Below, piece after piece: positions 17,764 through 26,834 of a DNA stretch of 64,000 nt. The notes beneath the pieces are model-generated. The model did not search any database, was not told the origin of the DNA, and saw only the letters and a list, made by a program, of their open reading frames with translations. Source of the stretch: Flavobacterium sp. K5-23 (GTDB lineage Bacteria > Bacteroidota > Bacteroidia > Flavobacteriales > Flavobacteriaceae). Both the position numbers and the translations under genes were made by a program. Position 1 is the stretch's first letter; each line of letters starts with the position of its first letter. The stretch spans positions 3,426,878-3,490,877 of the forward strand of contig NZ_CP056783.1 in NCBI RefSeq assembly GCF_023278045.1, written 5' to 3'.

Positions 17764-18870
17764 TTAGTATTTGTTTAAAACGGAGATAATAACATCAACT
17801 TCACCTGAAGTCAAGACAGGACTTATTGGCAAACTCAATACGGTATCGTGTATTTTTTCGGTAATTGGGAACGATAAATTATTCCATTGCTTCAAAGCTT
17901 TTTGTTTATGAGGCGGAACCGGATAATGAATCATTGATTGAATCCCATTTTCTAATAAATAATTTTGTAAATCGGCTCTTTTTTCTGTTCGAATAACAAA
18001 TAGATGAAAGACATGACTTGTAGAAAAATCCCATTGAGGTAGAATTATTTTCTCGTTTTTAATTTCGGATAAATATCGTTTTGCAATTACTCTGCGTTTT
18101 TCATTGTCCAAATCTAAATTAGGTAGTTTTGCATTTAAAAAAGCGGCTTGCAGTTCATCGAGTCTCGAATTCACACCTACATAATCATTATAATATTTAG
18201 TTTCCGAGCCGTAATTCCGAAGCGAAAACAAGACTTTTGCCAAGGCTTCATCGTTTGTGGTTATTGCTCCACCATCGCCAAGAGCACCAAGGTTTTTACC
18301 AGGATAAAAACTGAATGCTTGGGCATTCCCTATTTTGGCTTTCGCCTTTTGGCTTTCGGTTTCAAAAAAAGCGCCATGAGCTTGGGCAGCATCTTCAATT
18401 ACTATTAAATTATGTGCTTCGGCAATTTCGTTTATGGAATCCATTTCTGCCAACTTTCCATACAAATGAACGACCAGAATCGCTTTGGTTTTCGAACTTA
18501 TATTGGTTACAATTAAATCGGTATTAATATTGAAAGTTTCCAATTTTGGCTCGACCAAAACAGGAATTAAATCCGATTGTAAAATTGCCAGAATACTGGC
18601 GATATATGTATTTGCAGAAACTATGACTTCGTCTCCTTTTTGAAGTAACCCCAACTGAATATAGCCTTTGAAAATTAGCACTAACGCATCCAGGCCATTC
18701 CCAACACCAATACAATATTGAGTTCCGCAATAACTGGCAAAATTAGCTTCAAACTCTTTTACTTCATTTCCTAAAATGTACCAACCACTTTCTAATACGC
18801 TTTTCATTTTTTCCTGAAAGGCAGTTTCGTAAGGGGAATTTATTAATTTTAAGTCAAGAAATGGTATCAT
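17764..18870 (-). CDS. fdtB: DegT/DnrJ/EryC1/StrS sugar aminotransferase, FdtB-like
   Basis: This PLP enzyme of 368 residues would transaminate the 3-keto sugar made by FdtA. It has the family landmarks: [10 protein letters not shown] at the start, GVGNGLDAL near 56-63, EDAAQAHGA with the pyridoxal-stabilising Asp160, and [15 protein letters not shown] with the Schiff-base Lys at 192. The C-terminal [11 protein letters not shown] segment is also typical. It overlaps the acyltransferase gene by 4 bases (ATGA-type coupling) and is followed by the flippase after one base. The match to FdtB rather than another StrS enzyme rests mainly on context. Confidence 0.85.
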   Translation of the reverse strand: MIPFLDLKLINSPYETAFQEKMKSVLESGWYILGNEVKEFEANFASYCGTQYCIGVGNGLDALVLIFKGYIQLGLLQKGDEVIVSANTYIASILAILQSDLIPVLVEPKLETFNINTDLIVTNISSKTKAILVVHLYGKLAEMDSINEIAEAHNLIVIEDAAQAHGAFFETESQKAKAKIGNAQAFSFYPGKNLGALGDGGAITTNDEALAKVLFSLRNYGSETKYYNDYVGVNSRLDELQAAFLNAKLPNLDLDNEKRRVIAKRYLSEIKNEKIILPQWDFSTSHVFHLFVIRTEKRADLQNYLLENGIQSMIHYPVPPHKQKALKQWNNLSFPITEKIHDTVLSLPISPVLTSGEVDVIISVLNKY

Positions 18871-19844
18871 ATAATTACGTTATCCAGTTTAGAATAATGG
18901 GCCGTTTTTACTTCATAAAAATCATGTACAATAGTACTCGCTCCGAAACTCTCTTTCCAATAAGACAATCCTTCATTGAGTTTTTTACCCTGAGACACAT
19001 TCGATATTCCAAAATCAAAATAACGTTTAGAAACAAATTTTTTGGTTATTAGAAAATGGATTAGAAAGTCTAAACTACCTAGCTTACTGAACTCTGGATT
19101 CATTGAAATATATTGGCAATGAGCGACTGTTGTGGTTTCAAAAACAGTAATTCCAGCAACGATTTTATCGTTATGATATACATTAAACTGACGTATATTC
19201 ATTGGAAAAAACCTCTTTAATCTATTTATTTCATCCAAAGAATGAACAGGATTCTCATTGTGTTTGCTATTCAAATTCGGAATCAGTATTTCGTTCCAAA
19301 AGGCTTCAAAACTATGTTCTTCTTTTATTTGCAGATTATTATCAATTCCTTTCTGCACCCCTCTTTTTCTTATTTTCGAATAATTGATTTCCTGCGATAA
19401 ATCAATAACCACAAGGCAATCACGACGTACTAGAAGGGCATCTACAAGAAATAACGCATATTGAATTTCTTCGGCAGGTTTACTGTGATAAATAGATGGA
19501 ATTGTCTTAAGATATAAATGGTCAATTCCATTACTATTCAAATAAAACAAAACGTTTTTAAAAATCTCAATAACCGAAATCAATTTTGTTTTTTCTTTAT
19601 AAATCAATCCACCATAAGTCAATCCTTGATGTGAATATACTGTAGCGTCAACTTTATTTGCAGGCAATAGAGCCACTAGTTTTTCCTCATGAAACACAAG
19701 CAACGAAAAATCCATAAATCGATCTCCATGATATTCCATAAAATCCCTATGAAATAGAAATGTTGCATTTTTAGTTTTGACTATAAATGCATTCCAATCA
19801 TTATAATATTTGGCTTCGTATTGTTTTACTAAATAAGTTTTCAA
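18867..19844 (-). CDS. FemAB-like / GNAT-fold N-acyltransferase
   Basis: The 325-residue protein has the double-GNAT look of the FemAB group: an N-terminal half with [19 protein letters not shown] and a C-terminal half with [19 protein letters not shown] and [14 protein letters not shown]. It is coupled to the FdtB-like gene by a 4-base overlap. It is therefore a candidate for acylating the 3-amino sugar, in the place where other clusters use an FdtC-type acetyltransferase; this is inference. The start is TTG at 19844, since the next in-frame ATG lies some 35 codons in and would remove conserved-looking sequence. The acyl donor is unknown. Confidence 0.65.
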   Translation of the reverse strand: MKTYLVKQYEAKYYNDWNAFIVKTKNATFLFHRDFMEYHGDRFMDFSLLVFHEEKLVALLPANKVDATVYSHQGLTYGGLIYKEKTKLISVIEIFKNVLFYLNSNGIDHLYLKTIPSIYHSKPAEEIQYALFLVDALLVRRDCLVVIDLSQEINYSKIRKRGVQKGIDNNLQIKEEHSFEAFWNEILIPNLNSKHNENPVHSLDEINRLKRFFPMNIRQFNVYHNDKIVAGITVFETTTVAHCQYISMNPEFSKLGSLDFLIHFLITKKFVSKRYFDFGISNVSQGKKLNEGLSYWKESFGASTIVHDFYEVKTAHYSKLDNVII

Positions 19845-19959
19845 AGTGATTTTTTAAACATTGGAAAATTAATCAATTATATCATAAAAATTTAATGAAT
19901 GGGAACTTTAATAATAATTAAAATAAATTACTATCTTTAAAACACTTAACCTATATTTC

Positions 19960-21759
19960 ATGAGACAAAGATTACGCTACCTAGCTATTAGTCTTATTTT
20001 TATTACATCATTTTCATTGTCTGCCCAAGAAATTTCGTTATTCAGGCAGTACAATGGACGGTATGATTTTCTGTTTTTTGGTAATACACTGAACAAAATG
20101 GAAAATGGCACAGGTGGTCCGTGTGAAATTTTCACAACTTCCTCAGCTATATTAAATCTTAAATCATCTGATCAAATAGAAAATGCTTATCTCTATTGGT
20201 CTGGCTCTGGAACAGGTGATTTTAATGTTAAGTTAAATGGCATAGACATAAATGCTCAAAGGACATTTTCAGTGATTCAGGACAGATCGGGTCTCCCTTT
20301 CTTTAGTGCATTCACTGATGTAACGGAACAACTTAAAACGTCTGGAAGCGGACTGTATGTTTTTAGTGACCTAGATTTAACCACTACAATAAAGAGCTAT
20401 TGTTTTAACGGTACAAACTTTGGCGGCTGGGCAATTGTTCTGGTATATAAGAACAATACTCTTCCTCTAAATCAACTTAATGTCTATGATGGGTTACAAT
20501 ATGTCCCAAATGAAATAAATATTACACTTGATAATTTAAATGTTATTGACAACCAAGATGCCAAAATTGGTTTTTTAGCTTGGGAAGGAGATCGTTCCAT
20601 AAGTGTAAATGAAACATTACGAATTAATGGCAATCCTATAAGTAATCCGCCATTAAACCCAGTAGACAATGCTTTCAACGGAACCAATAGCTTTACAGGT
20701 TCCAGTACTTTATACAATATGGATCTGGATGTGTATAACGTCCAAAATAACATTAAGATAGGCGACAAATCAGCGCAAATCCAACTAACATCAGGCCAAG
20801 ATTTCGTGATGATAAATACCATTGTCACCAAATTCAACAGTCAATTACCCGATGCTACAATTCATATCGACGAATTCAAATTAGAATGTGACTCCAGGGA
20901 AATTCTTGTAGATTATACTGTTTTCAATTCGAAAAGTACAAATCCATTACCTTCAGGAACTCCTATTGCAATTTATGCTAACGGTGTGTTTATACAATCA
21001 ACTAAAACAATATCGACAATATCAATTGATGGTAAAGAAAGTAATCAAATCAAAATTATAATTCCAAATTCAGTTCCTTCTGTTTTTGATTTAGAATTTG
21101 CGGTAGATGATGATGGCACTAGAAATGGTGTTGTAACGGAACTTAATGAAAACAACAACTCTTATATTGTAAAAGAAATAGCGCTCCTGTTTTCACCAAA
21201 AACTAATAAGGTTCCTAATCTAGACTCTTGTAATCTAGGCTTTGGAAAAGGTTCTTTTGACTTTTCAAATTATGATGAATTAGTGAAAATCGATCAAGGT
21301 GATTCAGTTCGTTTTTACAAAAGTCTTGAAGATGCCAATACCGAAATTTCACCAATATTAAACACAAGTAACTATACCACTACTACTTCTCAAACAACAA
21401 TTTATATAAGAATTAATAACAAATATTGCTACAGGATCAACACATTTGAATTAATTACGTCAAACTGCCCTCCAGTTATTTACAATTATTTCACTCCAAA
21501 CAATGATGGAAATAATGATAAATTCACTACTAAGGGGATACGAGACATCTTCATAAATTATAAAATTACCATCTACAACCGTTGGGGAGTTTTAATATGG
21601 ACTGGAAATAACAACACTAATGATTGGGACGGATTTGCAACAAAAGGATTGTTATTAGACAATAAAAATTCGCCTGACGGAACTTATTATTATGTTATCG
21701 AATTAAATGACCCTAATTATCAAACCCCGTTAGTAGGCTTTTTGTATCTAAATAAGTAA
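19960..21759 (+). CDS. Secreted protein with type B T9SS C-terminal sorting domain (CHU_C)
   Basis: A signal peptide (ending SFSLSAQ) leads a 599-residue secreted protein. The last 90 residues are the gliding-motility-associated CHU_C domain: YFTPNNDGNNDKF, ITIYNRWGVLIW, WDG and SPDGTYYYVIELND. In Flavobacteriaceae this directs export through the type IX secretion system and attachment at the cell surface. The central part has a DUF3344-like look (GGWAIVLVYKN, WEGDRS) and a CARDB/Ig-like section around 290-400 ending in ELNENNNS. It is probably an adhesin or surface structural protein. It lies alone between the glycan island and the TRIC-channel gene. Confidence 0.85.
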   Translation: MRQRLRYLAISLIFITSFSLSAQEISLFRQYNGRYDFLFFGNTLNKMENGTGGPCEIFTTSSAILNLKSSDQIENAYLYWSGSGTGDFNVKLNGIDINAQRTFSVIQDRSGLPFFSAFTDVTEQLKTSGSGLYVFSDLDLTTTIKSYCFNGTNFGGWAIVLVYKNNTLPLNQLNVYDGLQYVPNEINITLDNLNVIDNQDAKIGFLAWEGDRSISVNETLRINGNPISNPPLNPVDNAFNGTNSFTGSSTLYNMDLDVYNVQNNIKIGDKSAQIQLTSGQDFVMINTIVTKFNSQLPDATIHIDEFKLECDSREILVDYTVFNSKSTNPLPSGTPIAIYANGVFIQSTKTISTISIDGKESNQIKIIIPNSVPSVFDLEFAVDDDGTRNGVVTELNENNNSYIVKEIALLFSPKTNKVPNLDSCNLGFGKGSFDFSNYDELVKIDQGDSVRFYKSLEDANTEISPILNTSNYTTTTSQTTIYIRINNKYCYRINTFELITSNCPPVIYNYFTPNNDGNNDKFTTKGIRDIFINYKITIYNRWGVLIWTGNNNTNDWDGFATKGLLLDNKNSPDGTYYYVIELNDPNYQTPLVGFLYLNK

Positions 21760-21778
21760 TACTTTTAATTCTAGAAAA

Positions 21779-22381
21779 CTATTTTTTTTCTAAAGTTGGC
21801 AAATACCATTTATATTTAACAGCCATCAAACGAACAGTAATAATCACTAAAGAAGTAATTAAATATAAAATATCATTATTTAAATTGAATCGTTTCAGGG
21901 CAAAAAACACAGCACCGCCAAGGATACAAATGGTAGCATAAATCTCTTTTCTGAATATTACAGGAATCTCTGTACATAATATATCCCGAATTACACCTCC
22001 AAAACAGGCTGTCATTGTTCCAAGTGCAATACAAATAACAGGATGCAATCCAATATTTATCCCTTTTTCAAGACCAATTAAAGTAAAAACACCTAATCCA
22101 ATTGTATCAAAGAGAAACAATGAAGTACGCAATCGGTCGAATTTTTTTCGAAAAATAATAGCTAAAAAAAAAGCGATTAGTATGGCATAAACATATTCTA
22201 AATCAAGCATCCATCCCACGGGTGTTCTCCCTATCATAATATCCCTCAAAGTTCCTCCTCCCACTGCCGTTACAAATGCAATAATGAAAACCCCAAAAAG
22301 GTCCATTTTTTTATTCATGGCAGTCAAAGCACCAGACAAAGCAAAAGCAATCGTTCCTATGATGTCTAATAAATGAAACAT
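21779..22381 (-). CDS. TRIC-type trimeric intracellular cation channel family protein (UPF0126/YadS-like)
   Basis: This inner-membrane protein of 200 residues has about seven hydrophobic segments and an internal duplication. The first copy reads LDIIGTIAFALSGALTA then GGGTLRDIMIG; the second reads DTIGLGVFTLIGLEKG then FGGVIRDILC. The GG-x-x-RD signature is diagnostic of the prokaryotic TRIC family, which forms cation-permeable trimers. The gene is convergent with the CHU_C gene, with only a 19-base gap, and divergent from the RNA methyltransferase. Confidence 0.9.
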   Translation of the reverse strand: MFHLLDIIGTIAFALSGALTAMNKKMDLFGVFIIAFVTAVGGGTLRDIMIGRTPVGWMLDLEYVYAILIAFFLAIIFRKKFDRLRTSLFLFDTIGLGVFTLIGLEKGINIGLHPVICIALGTMTACFGGVIRDILCTEIPVIFRKEIYATICILGGAVFFALKRFNLNNDILYLITSLVIITVRLMAVKYKWYLPTLEKK

Positions 22382-22548
22382 TTGATTTTTTTGGTTTTAA
22401 TGAGAGAAATAGAATTGCAACAACATAATATACGGCAAAATTAGAGAAAATTACTCGTGAAAAAGAGTAATAATCCATTTATATATCTAATCTGTTTTAT
22501 AATTTTAAATATTCCTTTTATAATTTATAAAACTGAATTTTCTCTATG

Positions 22549-22556
22549 TATCTTTG
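22549..22556 (+). promoter_or_regulatory. Candidate -7 element for the SpoU methyltransferase gene
   Basis: TATCTTTG fits TAnnTTTG and lies 32 bases before the TTG start. No TTG is found at the -33 position. A 7-bp inverted repeat (ATTACTC/GAGTAAT, 22450-22471) lies upstream in the same divergent region. Confidence 0.4.
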
Positions 22557-22588
22557 TTTGATATTTAATTATTAAATTTTCTAATATC

Positions 22589-23374
22589 TTGAAACAAATC
22601 ACTTCAGTTCAAAATCCTTTTATAAAATCTCTAGTATTATTACAAGAAAAGGCTAAAAACCGAAAACAAACGGGAACTTTCATAATTGAAGGAAAGCGGG
22701 AAATTGAAATTGCCATTAAAGGCGGATATGAAATAGAAACTGTTTTATTCTATCCGGAAATCTGTTCAGAGACTGAAGCAAAAAATATTGCAAAAAACAC
22801 TGAGCTAATAGAGATCAATAAAGATGTCTTCCAAAAACTCGCTTATAGAGATACCACCGAAGGAATTCTGGCTATAGCCAAAACAAAATCACTACACCTT
22901 TCTGATTTAAAATTATCCGAAAACCCATTGATTTTAGTTGCTGAAGCTCCAGAAAAACCAGGGAACATAGGTGCTTTACTGAGAACCGCAGATGCTGCTA
23001 ACCTCGATGCGGTAATTATTGCGAATCCAAAAAGTGATCTTTATAATCCAAATATCGTACGCTCTAGCGTAGGCTGCTTGTTTACAAACCAAATAGCTAC
23101 TGGAACAACGGCCGAAATTATTGCCTTTCTGAAAGAAAGAAAAATCAATTTTTATTGCGCAACCCTGCAAAATTCAACGTCCTATCACACTCAGGATTAC
23201 ACTACTCCAACTGCTCTGGTTGTTGGAACTGAAGCTACTGGTCTGACTCAGGAATGGAGAGATGCAGCCACACAAAATATCATTATCCCGATGCAGGGTG
23301 AAATCGATAGTATGAATGTATCTGTAGCAGCGGCCATTTTAATTTATGAGGCCAAAAGACAAAGAGGATTTTAA
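22589..23374 (+). CDS. SpoU/TrmH family RNA 2'-O-methyltransferase
   Basis: This SPOUT-fold methyltransferase of 261 residues has an N-terminal substrate-binding domain (SVQNPFIKSLVLLQEKAKNR, GTFIIEGKREIE). The three SpoU motifs follow: APEKPGNIGALLRTADA, VVGTEATGLTQEWRD and IPMQGEIDSMNVSVAAAIL. The last two form the trefoil knot that binds S-adenosylmethionine. It acts on rRNA or tRNA; the exact nucleotide is not determinable. The start codon is TTG at 22589, supported by the standard family N-terminus and an upstream -7 element. Confidence 0.9.
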   Translation: MKQITSVQNPFIKSLVLLQEKAKNRKQTGTFIIEGKREIEIAIKGGYEIETVLFYPEICSETEAKNIAKNTELIEINKDVFQKLAYRDTTEGILAIAKTKSLHLSDLKLSENPLILVAEAPEKPGNIGALLRTADAANLDAVIIANPKSDLYNPNIVRSSVGCLFTNQIATGTTAEIIAFLKERKINFYCATLQNSTSYHTQDYTTPTALVVGTEATGLTQEWRDAATQNIIIPMQGEIDSMNVSVAAAILIYEAKRQRGF

Positions 23375-23425
23375 TTTTCAACAGGTCTATTTCTTAAAAC
23401 AAAATTTAATTCACATCCTACTATA

Positions 23426-23818
23426 ATGAATCTAGAAGAAAAAATCGCACAGGCAGAAACACGAATTTTCAAAACGGTTTTCCCAGGCACAACTAATCAT
23501 TACGACACCTTATTTGGAGGTACAGCTATGCTAATGATGGATGAAGTTGCATTTATTGCCGCAACGCGATTTACAAGAAAAAGATGTGTTACGGTTTCTT
23601 CTGATCGAATAGATTTTAAAAAGCCTATCCCTTCTGGAACAATTGTAGAACTTATTGGGAAAATATCAAAAATTGGTAACACCAGCTTAGATGTAAAAGT
23701 GGAAATCTATATCGAACAAATGTATAGCAATCATAGAGAAAAGGCGATTTCAGGAAACTTTACTTTTGTTGCATTGGATGAAAATAAAAAACCAACACGC
23801 ATTTTAGATAATAACTAA
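23426..23818 (+). CDS. Acyl-CoA thioesterase (hotdog fold, YciA-like)
   Basis: The 130-residue protein is a single hotdog domain. FPGTTNHYDTLFGGTAMLMMDEVAFIAATRF contains the helix with the conserved Asp, and VTVSSDRIDFKKPIPSGTIVELIGKI forms the following strands, as in broad-range acyl-CoA hydrolases of the YciA/BACH type. Such enzymes release CoA from acyl-CoA in the cytoplasm. It follows the methyltransferase by 51 bases on the same strand and may be cotranscribed with it. Confidence 0.85.
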   Translation: MNLEEKIAQAETRIFKTVFPGTTNHYDTLFGGTAMLMMDEVAFIAATRFTRKRCVTVSSDRIDFKKPIPSGTIVELIGKISKIGNTSLDVKVEIYIEQMYSNHREKAISGNFTFVALDENKKPTRILDNN

Positions 23819-23908
23819 TTAATATAGTTACTTCATATTTTTTAGATATAAAACCCACTTGTTTATCTCGTTTCTAATGCTTATTTTTAGAAATTGAACC
23901 ATGCCGTT

Positions 23909-26128
23909 ATGATAGAAATTGATATAGAAAAAGAGAACAAAGCAATTGCTCAAGAATATAAAGAATTATTACGCATCAGTTATCAAACTTTAACTGATGA
24001 GGACAAAAAAATAATTCGGAAAGCTTTTGATGTTGCCGTAGAAGCGCATAAAGATCAACGCCGAAAATCAGGTGAAGCCTATATATTCCATCCTATTGCA
24101 GTGGCAAAAATTGTCGCTTCAGAAATAGGTTTAGGAGCTACTTCTATTGCTGCAGCTTTAATGCATGACGTGGTTGAAGACACGCCTACAACGGTTAAAG
24201 ACATCGAACGAATGTTTAATCCTAAAGTGGCACAACTTGTTGAAGGATTAACCAAAATCGCTTTAGTTCAAAAAGACATGAATATTTCGATGCAAGCCGA
24301 AAATTTCAGAAAAATGCTTTTGACTCTAAATGATGATGTACGAGTAATTTTGATTAAAATTGCTGATAGACTGCACAATATGCAAACTATGGAGTCTATG
24401 GAGAATCATAAGCAAGTCAAGATTGCTTCAGAAACTTTATATATATATGCCCCCCTAGCCCATAGATTGGGTTTGTACAACATTAAATCCAAACTTGAAG
24501 ACTTAGGTCTAAAATACACGGAGCCTGCTGTTTACAATAACATTGTAAGCAAAATAAGAGAAACAAAAGAAGAACAGGATATTTACATTAAGGATATTTC
24601 TAATGTCTTAAAGGCCTCATTAGACGCCGAAGAAATTGATTATGTTATCAAAGGTCGTCCAAAATCAATCTATTCAATTAGAAGAAAAATGGAAGCGCAA
24701 AATGTAAGCTTTGACGAAGTTTATGACAAATTTGCCTTGCGAATTGTATACAAATCAAATCCTCACGAAGAAAAATTTATCGCTTGGAAAATATATTCTA
24801 TAGTTACAGACCATTATAGACCTAGTCCAAGTAGATTGAGAGACTGGATTTCTTCTCCAAAATCAACTGGTTACGAAGCATTACACATCACTGTTATGGG
24901 GCCTAAAGGTCGCTGGGTGGAAATTCAGGTTCGCAGTGAGCGTATGAATGAAATTGCCGAAAAAGGGTATGCAGCTCATTATAAATACAAAACAGGTGCT
25001 ACTGAAGAAAGCGGCTTAGACGTATGGCTTAATTTATTAAAAGAAGCACTTGAAAATTCAGAAAGCAGTGCTGTCGATTTTGTTGAGGATTTCAAAATGA
25101 ATTTATATTCCAAAGAAATCTACGTTTTTACCCCTAAAGGAGACATCAAATCCTTACCCAAAGGCGCAACATCACTCGACTTCGCTTTTAGCATACATTC
25201 TGAAATAGGTATTAGAACACGCGGTACTCGAGTAAACGGGAAATTAGTCCCATTAAATTATGAGCTGAAAAGCGGTGATCAAGTAGAAATAATCACTTCA
25301 CAAAATCAAAAACCAACCATAAACTGGCTTGATTATGTAACTACATCTAGGGCTAAGAATAAAATTAGAAATGTTCTAAACGAAAATACCAAGAAAATTG
25401 CCGAAGACGGTAAAGAACTTCTAACTCGTAAATTAAAACATCTTAAAGTGACTTTAAACGAGACGGTTGTAAATGAACTAGTCAACTTTTTTAAACTAAA
25501 AACCAGTTTAGATTTATTTTACAGAGTTGGAATTGGTTCTATTGAAAACCAACAGCTTAAAGATTTCGCTGCTCAAAAAAGCAATACTTTAATCAATTTC
25601 TTCAAAAACAAAATCAAACGTTCTGGCCAGACTGCTGACGAAGACATTCACAAGCAAATACTGAACAGTAATTTTGACATGCTTGTTTTTGGTAACGAAC
25701 AGGATAAATTAGATTATAAATTATCTGCTTGCTGTAACCCAATACCGGGAGATAAAGTTTTTGGTTTTGTTACTATTAATGAGGGTATAAAAGTGCATAA
25801 AAAAGATTGTCCAAATGCCATCGCAATGCAATCAAATTATGCCTATCGAATTATGCAGGCCAAATGGATTGATTCTACTGAACAAGAATTCAAAGCTATA
25901 ATTAATATTATTGGAATGGACTCTTTAGGATTAACAAATGAATTAACAAAAGTGATTTCAAATAATATGAATGTAAATATTAAGAGCATTTCATTGAATG
26001 GAAATGCTGGTATCTTTAAAGGGCAGGTAACGGTTATTGTACAAAACATCACCATTTTGAAAAAATTAATAGACAACATTAAAAAAATTGACGGAATAGA
26101 AAAAGTAACCCGAGTTTACAAAAATTAA
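23909..26128 (+). CDS. Bifunctional (p)ppGpp synthetase/hydrolase (Rel/SpoT)
   Basis: This 739-residue stringent-response enzyme has, in order, an HD hydrolase domain (FHPIAVAKIV, then the HD pair at residues 86-87 in LMHDVVEDT), a synthetase domain (KGRPKSIYSIRRKM, FDEVYDKFALRIVY, STGYEALHITVMGP), a TGS domain (YVFTPKGDIKSLPKGATSLDFAF), a CCNPIPGDKVFGFV zinc-ribbon/helical region, and a C-terminal ACT domain. The HD residues are intact, so hydrolase activity is expected; synthetase activity is likely by motif. The ATG at 23909 is preferred to an in-frame TTG at 23894. Confidence 0.95.
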   Translation: MIEIDIEKENKAIAQEYKELLRISYQTLTDEDKKIIRKAFDVAVEAHKDQRRKSGEAYIFHPIAVAKIVASEIGLGATSIAAALMHDVVEDTPTTVKDIERMFNPKVAQLVEGLTKIALVQKDMNISMQAENFRKMLLTLNDDVRVILIKIADRLHNMQTMESMENHKQVKIASETLYIYAPLAHRLGLYNIKSKLEDLGLKYTEPAVYNNIVSKIRETKEEQDIYIKDISNVLKASLDAEEIDYVIKGRPKSIYSIRRKMEAQNVSFDEVYDKFALRIVYKSNPHEEKFIAWKIYSIVTDHYRPSPSRLRDWISSPKSTGYEALHITVMGPKGRWVEIQVRSERMNEIAEKGYAAHYKYKTGATEESGLDVWLNLLKEALENSESSAVDFVEDFKMNLYSKEIYVFTPKGDIKSLPKGATSLDFAFSIHSEIGIRTRGTRVNGKLVPLNYELKSGDQVEIITSQNQKPTINWLDYVTTSRAKNKIRNVLNENTKKIAEDGKELLTRKLKHLKVTLNETVVNELVNFFKLKTSLDLFYRVGIGSIENQQLKDFAAQKSNTLINFFKNKIKRSGQTADEDIHKQILNSNFDMLVFGNEQDKLDYKLSACCNPIPGDKVFGFVTINEGIKVHKKDCPNAIAMQSNYAYRIMQAKWIDSTEQEFKAIINIIGMDSLGLTNELTKVISNNMNVNIKSISLNGNAGIFKGQVTVIVQNITILKKLIDNIKKIDGIEKVTRVYKN

Positions 26129-26254
26129 GAACTCAATTGTGTTTATCACAAAGTAAAGCCTGATTATAATCCTATTACCGAAATAATATCAAAGTAGTAA
26201 GTTTATATTATTGTTCCAAATTTCACAAAATTATGGGCTTATATATCCTTAAAC

Positions 26255-26286
26255 TTGAAAACAATTAAAATAAAAAATTATCTTTG
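26255..26286 (+). promoter_or_regulatory. Flavobacterial-type promoter of the fur-purA unit
   Basis: TTG (26255-26257) is separated by 21 bases from TATCTTTG (26279-26286), matching TTG-N17-23-TAnnTTTG. Transcription would begin at about 26291-26293, on top of the ATG at 26293, implying a leaderless message. Confidence 0.6.
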
Positions 26287-26292
26287 CCAGAT

Positions 26293-26772
26293 ATGACACT
26301 CATTTCAATAGATAACAATAAAAATCAGGAAATTGTAAAAAATGTTTTTACAATGTATCTTGAAAATAAAGGACATCGTAAAACCCCTGAACGCTATGCT
26401 ATACTTCAGGAAATATATGAAAACGAAGAGCATTTTGATATAGAAAACCTCTATATTAAAATGAAAAACAAAAACTACCGTGTCAGTAGAGCCACACTAT
26501 ACAACACAATCGAATTATTATTAGACTGTGCTTTAGTTCGCAAACACCAATTTGGGCAAAACCAAGCGCATTACGAGAAATCATATTTTGACAAACAGCA
26601 CGATCATATCATTATGACCGATACTGGTGAAGTAATCGAGTTTTGTGATCCAAGGATTCAAACGATTAAAAAAACTATCGAAGAAATATTCGATATTGAA
26701 ATAACAAACCACTCATTATATTTTTACGGAGTAAAAAAAGCACCTAAAGAAGATATAATTTCAGAAAAATAA
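26293..26772 (+). CDS. fur: Fur family transcriptional regulator
   Basis: This is a 159-residue Fur-fold metalloregulator with an N-terminal winged helix ([16 protein letters not shown], then the recognition region [17 protein letters not shown]). The C-terminal dimerisation domain has [15 protein letters not shown], with the metal-site histidines at 103 and 105. The CxxC structural-zinc pair found at this place in Escherichia coli Fur is replaced by Met and Thr, and no second Cys pair is present. The ATG at 26293 is chosen because the alternative TTG at 26284 lies inside the -7 element. It precedes purA by 62 bases. Target metal and regulon are not readable; Fur rather than PerR or Zur is a best guess. 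Confidence 0.85.
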   Translation: MTLISIDNNKNQEIVKNVFTMYLENKGHRKTPERYAILQEIYENEEHFDIENLYIKMKNKNYRVSRATLYNTIELLLDCALVRKHQFGQNQAHYEKSYFDKQHDHIIMTDTGEVIEFCDPRIQTIKKTIEEIFDIEITNHSLYFYGVKKAPKEDIISEK

Positions 26773-26834
26773 AAAGTGCTGACAATATAAAAACAGAAGC
26801 ACTCAATAAACAACTAATAAAAATAAGAAACAGA

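Noticed and set aside
20484..20837. Antisense reading frame inside the CHU_C gene
   Set aside because: It is a shadow of a well-supported gene on the other strand with no domain of its own.
22450..22471. Inverted repeat ATTACTC/GAGTAAT as an operator
   Set aside because: Only 7 bp and no supporting partner site; kept as a remark on the divergent promoter region.
23894..23908. TTG start for the Rel/SpoT gene
   Set aside because: The ATG at 23909 gives the usual MIEIDIEKENKAIA N-terminus.
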